Assembly: GCF_900456775.1 (NCBI RefSeq)
Contig: NZ_UAUL01000001.1
Location: 372,001 to 436,000 of the forward strand
Direction of reading: 5' to 3'
DNA from: Sarcina ventriculi
GTDB taxonomy: Bacteria > Bacillota > Clostridia > Clostridiales > Clostridiaceae
DNA length: 64,000 bases
The notes under the pieces were generated by a model. That model saw only the letters and a program-made list of their open reading frames with translations. It did not search any database and was not told the origin of the DNA. Each line of letters opens with the position of its first letter. Positions within the stretch are counted from its first letter, which is position 1. The position numbers and the translations under genes were made by a program. Shown here in pieces: positions 8,017 through 17,556 of the stretch.

Positions 8017-9108
8017 ATGAATGAATTAACTCACGAGTTAGGAATAATAGCTTTACAAAGTGCTAAAGATTTAGGAGAAAAAATAGACAATTCAATAAAA
8101 GCTAGAAGAAATACTACTGATTCTTTTTTAATACCAATCGATGAAGTTAGATTTTCTAATGGTGAAGGAAAAGCTAAACTTTCAGATTCAGTAAGAGGTA
8201 AAGATATATACTTATTATGCGATATAGGAAATTATAGTTGTACTTATAAAATGTTTGGTTTTATACACAATATGGGACCTGATGAACATTTCCAAGATAT
8301 AAAAAGAGCTGTATCTGCTATAAGAGGAAAAGCTAGTAGAATAACTGTTATTATGCCACTTCTTTATGAATCTAGACAACATAGACGTAAGGGTAGAGAA
8401 TCTCTTGATTGTGCTTTAGCTCTTCAAGAATTAGAAAGATTAGGTGTTGATGAAATATTAACATTTGATGTTCATGACCCTAATGTTCAAAATGCAATTC
8501 CATTATTATCTTTTGAAAATATATATCCAACTTATGATATAGTTAAATCTCTTATAACAAATGAAAAAACATTAGAAAGAGATAAAGATAAATTATTAGT
8601 TATAAGTCCTGATACTGGAGCTATGGATAGAGCTATTTATTACTCTAGTGTACTTGGTGTTGATGTTGGATTATTCTATAAAAGAAGAGACCATTCTTTA
8701 GTTGTTAATGGTAAAAATCCTATAGTTAATCACGAATACATGGGTAGAGATGTAGAAGGAAAAGATGTTTTAATAGTTGATGATATGATAGCTTCTGGTG
8801 AATCTGTTTTAGATATCGCACTAGAACTTAAAAAGAGAAACGCTAAAAATGTTTATGTAGCAACTACATTTGCATTCTTCACAGAAGGTCTTGAAAAATT
8901 CAACAAATACTACAATGATGGAATAATATCAAGAGTATATTCAACTAATTTAACTTATGCTCCACAAGAGTTACTTGACTCTGAATGGTTTATGTCAGTT
9001 GATTTATCAGATTTCTTATCTAAAATAATTAACAGATTAAATAAAGGAAAATCAATATCTCCACTTATGGATGCTACAGCTGTGATACGTGATTTATTAG
9101 TAAAATAA
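8017..9108 (+). CDS. prs: Ribose-phosphate pyrophosphokinase (PRPP synthetase)
   Basis: Makes 5-phosphoribosyl diphosphate from ribose 5-phosphate and ATP for nucleotide, His and Trp synthesis. The 363-residue protein has the regulatory/ATP segment PLLYESRQHRRKGRESLDC, the catalytic DVHDPNVQNAIP and SPDTGAMDRA, and the PRPP loop DVLIVDDMIASGESVLDIA. It is longer than the usual ~315-residue Prs and looks like the divergent second form found in clostridia; it may not be the only copy in the genome. GAGGAGATACATAAACT precedes the ATG. The gene is monocistronic and ends at a hairpin. Confidence 0.88.
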   Translation: MNELTHELGIIALQSAKDLGEKIDNSIKARRNTTDSFLIPIDEVRFSNGEGKAKLSDSVRGKDIYLLCDIGNYSCTYKMFGFIHNMGPDEHFQDIKRAVSAIRGKASRITVIMPLLYESRQHRRKGRESLDCALALQELERLGVDEILTFDVHDPNVQNAIPLLSFENIYPTYDIVKSLITNEKTLERDKDKLLVISPDTGAMDRAIYYSSVLGVDVGLFYKRRDHSLVVNGKNPIVNHEYMGRDVEGKDVLIVDDMIASGESVLDIALELKKRNAKNVYVATTFAFFTEGLEKFNKYYNDGIISRVYSTNLTYAPQELLDSEWFMSVDLSDFLSKIINRLNKGKSISPLMDATAVIRDLLVK

Positions 9109-9124
9109 TATTAAAATAAATTTG

Positions 9125-9152
9125 GGATATATCAAATAATATTGATATATCC
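9125..9152 (+). terminator. Terminator after prs
   Basis: An 11-bp stem (GGATATATCAA) with a 6-base loop is followed by TTTTATTTTTT. It lies between convergent genes and may serve pullulanase as well. Confidence 0.85.
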
Positions 9153-9180
9153 TTTTATTTTTTATATAACTAAAATAATT

Positions 9181-11205
9181 TTATTTATTTTCAAAACTTT
9201 TCTTATCAACAAGAACATAGGATGTATTTTTAGGCACTATAACTTTATCTCCATTTATTTCACCTAAATTCTTAATTCCAGCACTTTCTCTATTAACTAC
9301 AATCACCCAATCTTTTTTAGGAATTGTTACTTGAACTTCTTCATTATTTGCATTAAATATTACCACAATACTTTTCCAAGCATCATTTACAACATTCCCA
9401 TCTATTGTGTAAGCAACTACATTATCACTTGTAAAATTTATACCCTTTTCTAAAAAATTAATTCCTTTTTGAATATTTGTATCAGAATTCATTCTAAATG
9501 CTTTATGTGACTTCCTAAGTTTTATTAATCCTTTATAATAATTAAATACATCACTATAAGTTTCTTTTCTCTTCCAATCTATTGCGTTTATACTATCATG
9601 TTTATTATAACTATTTTCCTCAAAGCTTCCATCACTATATTGCTTTGTTCTTAAAATTTCTTCTCCACCTTGAAAAAATGGAATTCCTTGAGAGGTTAAA
9701 ACTATAGCTGCTGACATTTTATTCATGGCTTTCAAATCATCTTCTTCTTGATGTTTATTAGTAGTTTGAAGCTTGTCCCATAAAGTTAAATTATCATGGG
9801 CTGAAGCATAATTTATAGTTTGATACGGTTTATTTGCCCAAAATGTTACTGAATATCCTTCATAAGGTGATGGATTTATTCCATATTTAATTTGATCATG
9901 TTTTACTGAAGCTACTATTCCAAATTTTATCATTTCTTCAACACCTTTATATCCATTCACAAACCCTGGAACACCATTTTCAAAAACATGTCCTCTTATA
10001 CCATCTCGCATTTCATCACTAAAAGCTGCTATTTGTAAATCTCCATATTTTATTATGTTTAGCTTAGTAGATTTTTCAGAATCCAAAAGTGGTGAATCTC
10101 CACCTGTCCATCCCTCGCCATAAACTATTATAGATTCATCTATTTTATTTAACTCTTCCCTTATTTTTGTCATAGTTGTTATATCATGAAGCCCCATAAG
10201 ATCAAATCTAAAACCATCTATATGATATTCACTAGCCAAAAATATCACAGAATCAACAATCATTTTTCTAACCATAGAACGCTCTGAAGCTAGTTCATTT
10301 CCGCAACCTGACCCATTTGAAAAACACCCCTGTGAATTTTGTCTATAATAATAATTAGGAACTGCTAAATTCAAATTTGAATTATCTGTTGCTGCAGTAT
10401 GATTATATACTACGTCCATAACTACCCTTATTCCAACCTTATGAAGTTCCATAATCATTTTCTTAAATTCTTCTATTCTTATTTTTGCTTCATAAGGATT
10501 AGTTGAGTAAGATCCTTCTGGAACATTATAATTTTGTGGGTCATATCCCCAATTATACTGTGGATTGTCTAATTTTGTTTCATCTATTGACATATAATCA
10601 AATGTTGGAAGTAAATGAAGATGTGTTATCCCAAGTTCAACAAGGTGATCTACCCCTGTTTTTATATCTCCATTTCCAAATAAAGTAGTGCCCCTTTGCC
10701 AAACTCCATTATATTTACCCTTAATATCTAATGAAATTCCAGATGATTCATCAATTGTAAAATCTCTAATATGCATTTCATATATTATCGAATCTATCAC
10801 ATCAATAAGCTCCGGCTTAATATCTTTTTCCCATCCTTTTGGATTAGTTTCATTTAAATCTATTACCATAGCTCTTCTTCCATTTACTCCAACAGCTTTA
10901 GCATAAGGGTCTGTAACTTCTTTTTCATTGCCAATATTATTCACCAAATAAGTATAATAAGTTCCATTTAGATTAACATTTGTCTCATAATACCAAGTCC
11001 CCTTCTCACCTTTAATCATACTTATAACTTCCTTAGGAGATTTTTCTAAATTGTAATCTCCTGTATCAAACAGAGCAAGCTTTACACTTTTAGCTGTTGG
11101 GCTCCATAAAACAAATTTAGTCGAATCTTTACTACATATACTACCTAACTGCCCATCATAATGATAAAGATTTTTAAAGCTTTCACTTCCTAAAGTAACT
11201 TGCAT
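9181..11205 (-). CDS. pulA: Type I pullulanase (GH13)
   Basis: Debranching enzyme that hydrolyses alpha-1,6 links in pullulan, glycogen or limit dextrins. The 674-residue protein has an N-terminal CBM48-type domain (about 1-105, FVLWSPTAKSVKLALF), the type I pullulanase signature YNWGYDPQNYNVPEGSYS (about 214-232) and the GH13 core: DVVYNHT, GFRFDLMG (nucleophile Asp near 335), VYGEGW (acid/base Glu near 363) and SAHDN (Asp near 468). A C-terminal beta domain follows. There is no signal peptide, so it should work in the cytoplasm on glycogen or imported maltodextrins, perhaps with the GH13 enzyme at 30276. GGGAGG stands 11 bases before the ATG. Confidence 0.92.
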   Translation of the reverse strand: MQVTLGSESFKNLYHYDGQLGSICSKDSTKFVLWSPTAKSVKLALFDTGDYNLEKSPKEVISMIKGEKGTWYYETNVNLNGTYYTYLVNNIGNEKEVTDPYAKAVGVNGRRAMVIDLNETNPKGWEKDIKPELIDVIDSIIYEMHIRDFTIDESSGISLDIKGKYNGVWQRGTTLFGNGDIKTGVDHLVELGITHLHLLPTFDYMSIDETKLDNPQYNWGYDPQNYNVPEGSYSTNPYEAKIRIEEFKKMIMELHKVGIRVVMDVVYNHTAATDNSNLNLAVPNYYYRQNSQGCFSNGSGCGNELASERSMVRKMIVDSVIFLASEYHIDGFRFDLMGLHDITTMTKIREELNKIDESIIVYGEGWTGGDSPLLDSEKSTKLNIIKYGDLQIAAFSDEMRDGIRGHVFENGVPGFVNGYKGVEEMIKFGIVASVKHDQIKYGINPSPYEGYSVTFWANKPYQTINYASAHDNLTLWDKLQTTNKHQEEDDLKAMNKMSAAIVLTSQGIPFFQGGEEILRTKQYSDGSFEENSYNKHDSINAIDWKRKETYSDVFNYYKGLIKLRKSHKAFRMNSDTNIQKGINFLEKGINFTSDNVVAYTIDGNVVNDAWKSIVVIFNANNEEVQVTIPKKDWVIVVNRESAGIKNLGEINGDKVIVPKNTSYVLVDKKSFENK

Positions 11206-11511
11206 AGCCTAAAATTCCTCCCTTTTACCATCTATTTTATTTCAAAACCAACAAATTCCTTAATTTTGATTAAATCTATTTCTACAAAAATTTCCCTTTT
11301 TCCTTCTTTAATTATTTTTTAAAAGAAAAATATTTTTACATAACTCATAAAATTTAATATATTACATAATACTAACTTATAATATATAATTAAAATTTTT
11401 ATATTAATAATAAATTATCTTAAATCTGTTTACAATATTACTTTAGCGTGTTAAACTGATATAGTAATTAATTTTGAAATATTTATTTTTATATAAAGGA
11501 CGGAAATACAT
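11206..11511. other. Intergenic region between divergent pullulanase and permease genes
   Basis: About 300 AT-rich bases that must hold the promoters for both divergent genes. I see no operator, riboswitch or terminator I can support. Confidence 0.4.
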
Positions 11512-12867
11512 ATGGAAAATAAAAATTTAAAAAAGGATATCGGACTTTTTATAGCAACGGCTTTAGTCGCTGGAAATATGATGGGTTCTGGAATATTTAT
11601 GTTACCGGCAACTTTAGCTGGAACATCTGGTCCTGGTTCCACTCTTTTAGCTTGGATAATAACCGGTATAGGTTCGATTTTTTTAGCTTTATCTTTTGCT
11701 AAATTAGGTTCTAAAATTCCAAAAACAGGTGGACCTTATGAATATTCAAAACTTGCTTTTGGAGATTTCATGGGATTTATGAATGCGTGGCTTTATTGGA
11801 ATGGTTGTTGGATAGCAAACGCTGCCGTTATAATAACAGTTACAAGTTATTCAACTGTAATATTCCCAATTTTAGGTGTTAATCACTTTTACTCATTCTT
11901 ATTTAGCTCAGCAATACTTTGGGGCGCAACTCTTCTTAATATATTAGGAGTTAAAAAAGCAGGACAAACTCAAAGTATTATAACAGTAGTTGAAATTTTA
12001 CTTTTTATATTTTTTATAATAATTGCTTCTATGCACTTTAATTCAGCAAATATTACTCCAATATTTCCAAAAAATAAAGGCATTAGCACATTATCATCAG
12101 CTGCAACTTTAACTCTTTGGGCATTTATAGGTCTTGAATCAGCTTCTGTTAATGCTGGTGAAATCAAAAATCCTGAAAAAAATGTTAAAAGAAGTACTAT
12201 CTTAGGTATAATAATAGCTCTTATTTTATATCTTTTAGTAAACTTTTTTGCAATGGGTGCAATGAGCCAAAGCGCATTAGCACAAAGTTCATCACCAATT
12301 TCTGATATACTTTCTAAATACTTAGGTAGTAATGTTACAACAATTATTACAATTATAGCTATAGTTAGTGTAATTGGAACAGCTGTTGGTTGGATTTTAT
12401 CAACTGCTAGAATATCTTTTGCTGCTGCACAAGATAAAGTATTCCCTGAAGTATTTGCAAAAGTACATCCAAAATATAAAACACCATATATGTCTCTTAT
12501 AATAAGCGGAGTTTTAGTTAATATACTTCTTTTAATGAATTATACAAAATCATTTAATTCAGCATTTAATTTTGTAGTAGTTCTTGCGACATTATCATAT
12601 TTGCCTGTATATGCATCAACTGCTGCCGCTGAAATAATGCTTTTAACTAAGCGTGATAAAAACTTTAATATTGGTAGATTTATAAAATCATCAATAATAC
12701 CTCTTTTAGGATTTGTTTATGCTGCTTGGACAATATATGGTTCTGGTGCAACTGATGTCCTTTGGGGATTTATGCTAATCCTTGCTGGAGTACCTTTTTA
12801 TCTATATATGAAACATAAAAATCCTGAAAAAATGATAAAAATTAGAGAAGAAAATCAATTAAATTAA
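11512..12867 (+). CDS. APC-family amino-acid permease
   Basis: A 451-residue membrane transporter with about twelve segments. The APC signature GNMMGSGIFMLP is in segment 1, and the conserved WAFIGLESASVNAGEIKNPEKNVKRS loop follows segment 6. It belongs to the basic amino-acid/polyamine antiporter branch (ArcD/AdiC/PotE-like), but the substrate cannot be fixed. AAAGGAC lies upstream of the ATG. It ends at a hairpin and has no obvious partner decarboxylase or deiminase nearby. Confidence 0.85.
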   Translation: MENKNLKKDIGLFIATALVAGNMMGSGIFMLPATLAGTSGPGSTLLAWIITGIGSIFLALSFAKLGSKIPKTGGPYEYSKLAFGDFMGFMNAWLYWNGCWIANAAVIITVTSYSTVIFPILGVNHFYSFLFSSAILWGATLLNILGVKKAGQTQSIITVVEILLFIFFIIIASMHFNSANITPIFPKNKGISTLSSAATLTLWAFIGLESASVNAGEIKNPEKNVKRSTILGIIIALILYLLVNFFAMGAMSQSALAQSSSPISDILSKYLGSNVTTIITIIAIVSVIGTAVGWILSTARISFAAAQDKVFPEVFAKVHPKYKTPYMSLIISGVLVNILLLMNYTKSFNSAFNFVVVLATLSYLPVYASTAAAEIMLLTKRDKNFNIGRFIKSSIIPLLGFVYAAWTIYGSGATDVLWGFMLILAGVPFYLYMKHKNPEKMIKIREENQLN

Positions 12868-12882
12868 TATAAGAAAACAAAA

Positions 12883-12911
12883 ATGGATGGTTACATTTGT
12901 TAATCATCTAT
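12883..12911 (+). terminator. Terminator after amino-acid permease
   Basis: An 11-bp stem with two G-U pairs (ATGGATGGTTA with TAATCATCTAT-type partner) is followed by TTTTTTATTT. Confidence 0.72.
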
Positions 12912-13106
12912 TTTTTATTTATTTTGCTATATAATTTTGTTCATAAAATTGACTATTTTATGGACAAAATGTAAAATATATTTAATATAATATTTTATAT
13001 ATTTTTTAATAAATTAGACATAATAAAAGTATATATGATTTTAAAATTATATCTTCATTAAAAATAAGCCTTTGCTAAAAATAAAAGCTTCATTTAGGTG
13101 ATAATC

Positions 13107-13604
13107 ATGAATTTACAATTTGTTATGAACTATCTATCAGAATATGGTATGTGGTTTCTATTTATAATAGTTTTTCTAGAATATCTAAATTTACCAGGTT
13201 TTCCATCTGGGATAATCATGCCTGCTACTGGTATATTAATAGCCACAAATAATTTAAATTTCATTTTAGCCCTTATCATCTCAGTCTTAGCTGGGCTTTT
13301 AGGAAGCTTAGTTTTATACTTCTTAGGTTATTTGCTTGGCAAACCTTTTGTTGAAAAAATTTATATTAAATTTCCTAGATTTCAAAAATCTATAGATAAA
13401 ACATTCTCTTATGTAAATAAATATGGAGCTAAAGCAAGCTTTATATCTAGGCTTATTCCTGTAGCTCGTACATTAATTTCTCTCGTCAATGGAATAGCCA
13501 AAACTAATATTTTGAAATTTATTTTATTTTCAGTATTTGGCATAACAATTTGGAATTTTGCCTTTATCTATGCTGGATATGCATTTAATCATCTTTTTTT
13601 ATAA
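13107..13604 (+). CDS. DedA/VTT-domain membrane protein
   Basis: A 165-residue inner-membrane protein of the DedA family, linked in other bacteria to lipid-carrier (undecaprenyl phosphate) or phospholipid flipping and envelope stability. Visible features are FLEYLNLPGFPSGIIMPATG near the N terminus, the VLAGLLGSLVLYFLGYLLGK segment, and the signature FISRLIPVARTLISLVNGIA (about 115-135). The ATG at 13107 has TAGGTG six bases upstream; the in-frame GTG at 13098 is itself part of that site. It is convergent with the sensor kinase gene. Confidence 0.85.
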   Translation: MNLQFVMNYLSEYGMWFLFIIVFLEYLNLPGFPSGIIMPATGILIATNNLNFILALIISVLAGLLGSLVLYFLGYLLGKPFVEKIYIKFPRFQKSIDKTFSYVNKYGAKASFISRLIPVARTLISLVNGIAKTNILKFILFSVFGITIWNFAFIYAGYAFNHLFL

Positions 13605-13626
13605 ATGTGCACAATATTAAATAAAA

Positions 13627-13654
13627 GAAACTACTAGTTAAATCAAGTAGTTTC
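13627..13654 (-). terminator. Terminator between dedA-like gene and sensor kinase
   Basis: A 9-bp stem GAAACTACT/AGTAGTTTC. The U tract (TTTTATTT) is better on the minus strand, serving the sensor kinase gene, but it may act on both. Confidence 0.7.
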
Positions 13655-13669
13655 CTTTAATAAATAAAT

Positions 13670-15670
13670 TTAAAAATAAATATCTGAAAATTCAACTTTA
13701 GTGCTTATTGTATCATTAGTTCTATCTTTATCTAAATTCTTCTCTATATTTATATTGTGTTGTTCAATAGTTTGTATAGGCAATTTTACAGTAAACTTAC
13801 TACCTTGTCTAGGCTTAGATTCAACACATATTTTGCCATTATGAAACTCTACAAATGACTTTACTAAAGATAACCCTATACCACTTCCTTCATTTTTTCT
13901 TGTCATAGTTTTATCTACTTGAATAAATTTTTCAAATATTTTTTCCAAATCCTCTTCATTAATACCAATCCCATTATCAGCTACATAAAACACTAATTCA
14001 TTATTTTCTATATATACATTAAAGAAAATATCCCCACCATCATTTGAAAATTTTATTGCATTTGATAAAAGATTTAAAACTACTCTCTCCATCTTTTCCT
14101 TATCTAGGGTCATTATAACTTCTTCTTCTTGTGTATCAAATATAATATCTATATTTTTATTTTCAGCATAAGGTATAACTGACATAACTAAATCTTCTAA
14201 AAACTCAATAGCATTTAAATTTTCAAGATTTAATTTCATAAAATTAGCATCTATTTTTGCAACATCTATTATATTATTTACTAATCTTATCAGCCTATAA
14301 CAATTTTTATCTATTATGCTTAACTTATCTAAAATATCATCGTTTTTATCAAAATTATTTCCCTTATATTTTAATTTTAAAAGTTGATTAGCAGATATTA
14401 TAATAGCAACAGGAGTTCTAAGTTCATGGCTTATATTTGATATAAAATGATTCTTCGACCTACTTGTATCTTCTGCAATAATTTTAGCCTCTAGAATCTT
14501 TTTTTCATATTTTTTTTGATGTAGTGAATATAATACCAGCAAAACTATAATTCCTATCAACCCTATTATAGTTAAAGTAGTCGGAAAAATTACATCTTTA
14601 TATTTTTTGAAAAACGATATTGGTTTATTTACTATTATAGAACCCTCTGGCAAACTACTCTCTTTAATACCAATAGCTTTTAGCTTATTATAATCAAACA
14701 TATATTGATTTATATCGTTAGAAACTACAGATATGTTCTTAGAGGTTTCCCCATTTAACAATTTATTTACTATCATTCCTGCTTCTTTTCCTTGAGTATA
14801 ATGATTTACTACTTTTCCACCTAAAAATCCATTGCCTATACCATAACTTAAAGTTCCATAAAAAGGAACATCATCACTTACATTTTCTGAAACTAAAGCT
14901 ATCAAATCTTTATAAGTGATTTTTATTTTATTTTTAAATATATAGGGATAAACACATATAACAATATCATCTTTGGTAAAACTCTGAAGTTTACTTTTTA
15001 AATTTTCCTCATCAATATCTTCACTGTACAATATAGAAAAATTCTTATCTGGGTATTCTTTAGCATATTTATTAACCATATTTTCATCAATATTTTTAAA
15101 TATATCTTCCTCTATATTATCGACTCTTGAGCCATCTAAAAATATAATATTTTTACACTCCTTGTTTATTTTTAAAGCTAACTGCAATATCTCTTCTATA
15201 TCATATATTTCGCCTACCCCATACATGCCATATTCATCTATAGCTTTATTTAAATCATTCATATTACCCACACCTAAAAAAACTATAGGAATATTACTAA
15301 ATAATTCATCTCTATATTTCATACCAAACCTTAATGCTTTATCATCTCCTAAAATTATCGCATCAAAATTCTTATAATTATTGATTTTATATTTTAACAA
15401 ATTATAAAAATTATTTTCATTCTCCTCATCTGAAAAGCTTCTAAAATCCATATATTCAATTTGCAATTGCACATTATTATTCATACCATCTTCAATTCCA
15501 AGAACCTGATCATTAAAGGTCACAAAATTAGGATTATAAGAACTTATAAATAAAATATCCTTCTTTTCACTGCCATAAACCTCATATTTACTAGAAAATA
15601 AAATTATGACTATTAGCATTAAAATTTTAATCCAATTGTTTTTCAAAAAAATCATCTCCAGTTTCTTCAT
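13670..15670 (-). CDS. Sensor histidine kinase with extracellular binding-protein-like domain
   Basis: A 666-residue two-component sensor. Residues about 10-30 are a signal/anchor segment. About 35-335 form an extracellular domain like ABC substrate-binding proteins (ILFISSYNPNFVTFNDQVLGIEDGM, IILGDDKALRFG, VVNHYTQGKEAGMIV). A membrane helix lies at about 360-385. The cytoplasmic part has HisKA (phospho-acceptor His in NHFISNISHELRTPV), N box NLLSNAIKFS, G1 VADNGIGI and G2 GSGIGLSLVKSFVEFH. No response regulator gene is adjacent. The ligand is unknown. The ATG at 15670 is ten bases from GAGG; a TTG at 15676 is four bases from it. Confidence 0.85.
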   Translation of the reverse strand: MKKLEMIFLKNNWIKILMLIVIILFSSKYEVYGSEKKDILFISSYNPNFVTFNDQVLGIEDGMNNNVQLQIEYMDFRSFSDEENENNFYNLLKYKINNYKNFDAIILGDDKALRFGMKYRDELFSNIPIVFLGVGNMNDLNKAIDEYGMYGVGEIYDIEEILQLALKINKECKNIIFLDGSRVDNIEEDIFKNIDENMVNKYAKEYPDKNFSILYSEDIDEENLKSKLQSFTKDDIVICVYPYIFKNKIKITYKDLIALVSENVSDDVPFYGTLSYGIGNGFLGGKVVNHYTQGKEAGMIVNKLLNGETSKNISVVSNDINQYMFDYNKLKAIGIKESSLPEGSIIVNKPISFFKKYKDVIFPTTLTIIGLIGIIVLLVLYSLHQKKYEKKILEAKIIAEDTSRSKNHFISNISHELRTPVAIIISANQLLKLKYKGNNFDKNDDILDKLSIIDKNCYRLIRLVNNIIDVAKIDANFMKLNLENLNAIEFLEDLVMSVIPYAENKNIDIIFDTQEEEVIMTLDKEKMERVVLNLLSNAIKFSNDGGDIFFNVYIENNELVFYVADNGIGINEEDLEKIFEKFIQVDKTMTRKNEGSGIGLSLVKSFVEFHNGKICVESKPRQGSKFTVKLPIQTIEQHNINIEKNLDKDRTNDTISTKVEFSDIYF

Positions 15671-16026
15671 TCTCAAATAACCTCATTATAAATAATATTT
15701 TATCATATATTGTCAATATTAGTTTAAATTTTGAAAAAAATCAAAATATATATAAATTTAAATCTAAAAAACATAAATTTATTAACTTTACTTTATATAC
15801 ATTAAATATTTTTGGTATTATATTCATATTTATTACATCTCATTATGTTAAAAGTAATTTTTTTCCTTTAATTTTGTGATAAAGAATAATATTTATAAAT
15901 ATTAATAAATTATTGGTGAAAAAATTAATTTAATTTGATATAATATTTTAGTGATATATATTCAAATAAAATGGTTATAATCAAAAATAACTTTCATTTT
16001 ATAATATTAATTAAAGGAGAACTAAT
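15671..16026. other. Intergenic region upstream of cfa
   Basis: About 350 very AT-rich bases between divergent genes. A TATAAT-like hexamer near 15939 is a plausible -10 for the synthase gene, but no convincing -35 or operator was found. Confidence 0.35.
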
Positions 16027-17208
16027 ATGGATTTAGATAAAATGTTTTTAAAAACCTTTTTAAAGAATTTTAATGACATACCATTTACTATAAGATTTGC
16101 AGATGGTGAAGAAATGGTTCTTGGAACAGAACCTTCAAAATTTAAACTTATATTAAATGCCCCACTTAGAAAAAAAGAACTATTAACAAGTACATCTCTA
16201 ACTTTCTGTGAAGCTTACATGAGAAAAGATATAGAAATCGAAGGAAGCATTTATGAAGCTCTTGATTTATTTTTAAGTCATAGAGATAGTTTTAAAACAG
16301 ATTTTAAAGGTCTACCAAAAATATTCCATAAAGCTAGCTCTAAATCAAAACAAAAAGAAGAAGTATCTTCTCACTACGATATTGGAAATGATTTTTATAG
16401 CTTATGGCTTGATAAGACTATGAGTTATTCTTGCGCATATTTTAAAAAACCTACTGATACTCTTTATGATGCACAAATGAATAAAATTCATCACATATTA
16501 AAAAAACTTAACTTAAAAGAAGGTCAAAGTCTTTTAGATATAGGTTGTGGTTGGGGCTTCCTTCTTATAGAAGCTGCTAAACTTTATAAAGTTAAAGGTT
16601 TAGGAATAACTTTAAGTGAAGAACAATACAAAAAGTTTAAAGAGAGAATAGCTGAAGAACATTTAGAAGATTATTTAGATGTTAAACTTATGGATTACAG
16701 AGATCTTGAAAAATCTGGTTTAGAATTTGATAGAGTTGTAAGCGTTGGTATGCTTGAACACGTTGGTAGAGAAAACTATGAATTATTTATGCAAAACGTA
16801 TCAGCAGTTTTAAAGAAAAAAGGATTATTCCTTCTACATTACATAAGTGGCTTAAAAGAATCTCAAGGAGATGCATTTATAAGAAAATACATATTCCCAG
16901 GTGGAGTTATTCCAAGCTTAAGAGAAATTATAAATATTGCATCAGATATGAAATTCTATACAATTGATGTTGAAAGTTTAAGACGTCATTATATGATGAC
17001 TCTTTTAGAATGGCATAAAAATTACCATGCAAACATGGATAAAATAGAACCTATGTTTGATGAAGAATTTAGAAGAATGTGGGATTTATACTTATCTTCT
17101 TGTGCTGCCGTATTTAAAAATGGTATAACAGATCTTCATCAAATATTATTTACTAAAGGCGTTAATAATGATATTCCTCTTACAAGAGAATATTTATATG
17201 AAGAATAA
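16027..17208 (+). CDS. cfa: Cyclopropane-fatty-acyl-phospholipid synthase
   Basis: Transfers a methylene from S-adenosylmethionine to double bonds of membrane phospholipid acyl chains. The 393-residue protein has the bicarbonate/lipid motif HYDIGNDFYSLWLDKTMSYS (about 118-137), the SAM-binding LLDIGCGWGFLLIEAA (about 170-185), and VSVGMLEHVGRENYELFM with the catalytic Glu and His. The N-terminal ~100 residues are the usual lipid-binding domain. Length is normal. AAAGGAG is seven bases before the ATG. It is monocistronic. Confidence 0.93.
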   Translation: MDLDKMFLKTFLKNFNDIPFTIRFADGEEMVLGTEPSKFKLILNAPLRKKELLTSTSLTFCEAYMRKDIEIEGSIYEALDLFLSHRDSFKTDFKGLPKIFHKASSKSKQKEEVSSHYDIGNDFYSLWLDKTMSYSCAYFKKPTDTLYDAQMNKIHHILKKLNLKEGQSLLDIGCGWGFLLIEAAKLYKVKGLGITLSEEQYKKFKERIAEEHLEDYLDVKLMDYRDLEKSGLEFDRVVSVGMLEHVGRENYELFMQNVSAVLKKKGLFLLHYISGLKESQGDAFIRKYIFPGGVIPSLREIINIASDMKFYTIDVESLRRHYMMTLLEWHKNYHANMDKIEPMFDEEFRRMWDLYLSSCAAVFKNGITDLHQILFTKGVNNDIPLTREYLYEE

Positions 17209-17226
17209 TTAAAACAATAATAAAAA

Positions 17227-17256
17227 GGCATCAGTAATTCAAGTAATTATTGATGC
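17227..17256 (+). terminator. Terminator after cfa
   Basis: A GCATCAGTAATT/AATTATTGATGC stem with one mismatch and a 5-base loop, preceded by A5 and followed by T7. Confidence 0.88.
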
Positions 17257-17556
17257 TTTTTTTATTGGTATTTACAAGTTCACAATTTTGCTATCTTTCC
17301 ATTGATAAATTGCAAAACTAATTAATTAATTGAATTTTCTATTAATATTTTTTAAATATTTTATTGCTTTTTTATTTATATTATGATAAATTTATTGAAA
17401 AATATTCATTTTAATGATAATATATTAATATATTATGTTAGCGTTATAACTTTTCATGAATAAAATTTATTATATTTATTCAGTTTTATTCACATTTTAT
17501 TTATTTTCCTGATTAAAAATAATATTTAACTTAATAACGAAAGGATGATTCTTTAA
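17257..17556. other. Region upstream of first YjeM-type permease, with possible ARG half-boxes
   Basis: AT-rich leader. TGAATAAA (17457-17464) and TTTATTCA (17475-17482) form an inverted repeat, and another TTATTCA follows three bases later. Each matches half of an ArgR box, but the spacing is not the classical one. No riboswitch was recognised. Confidence 0.35.
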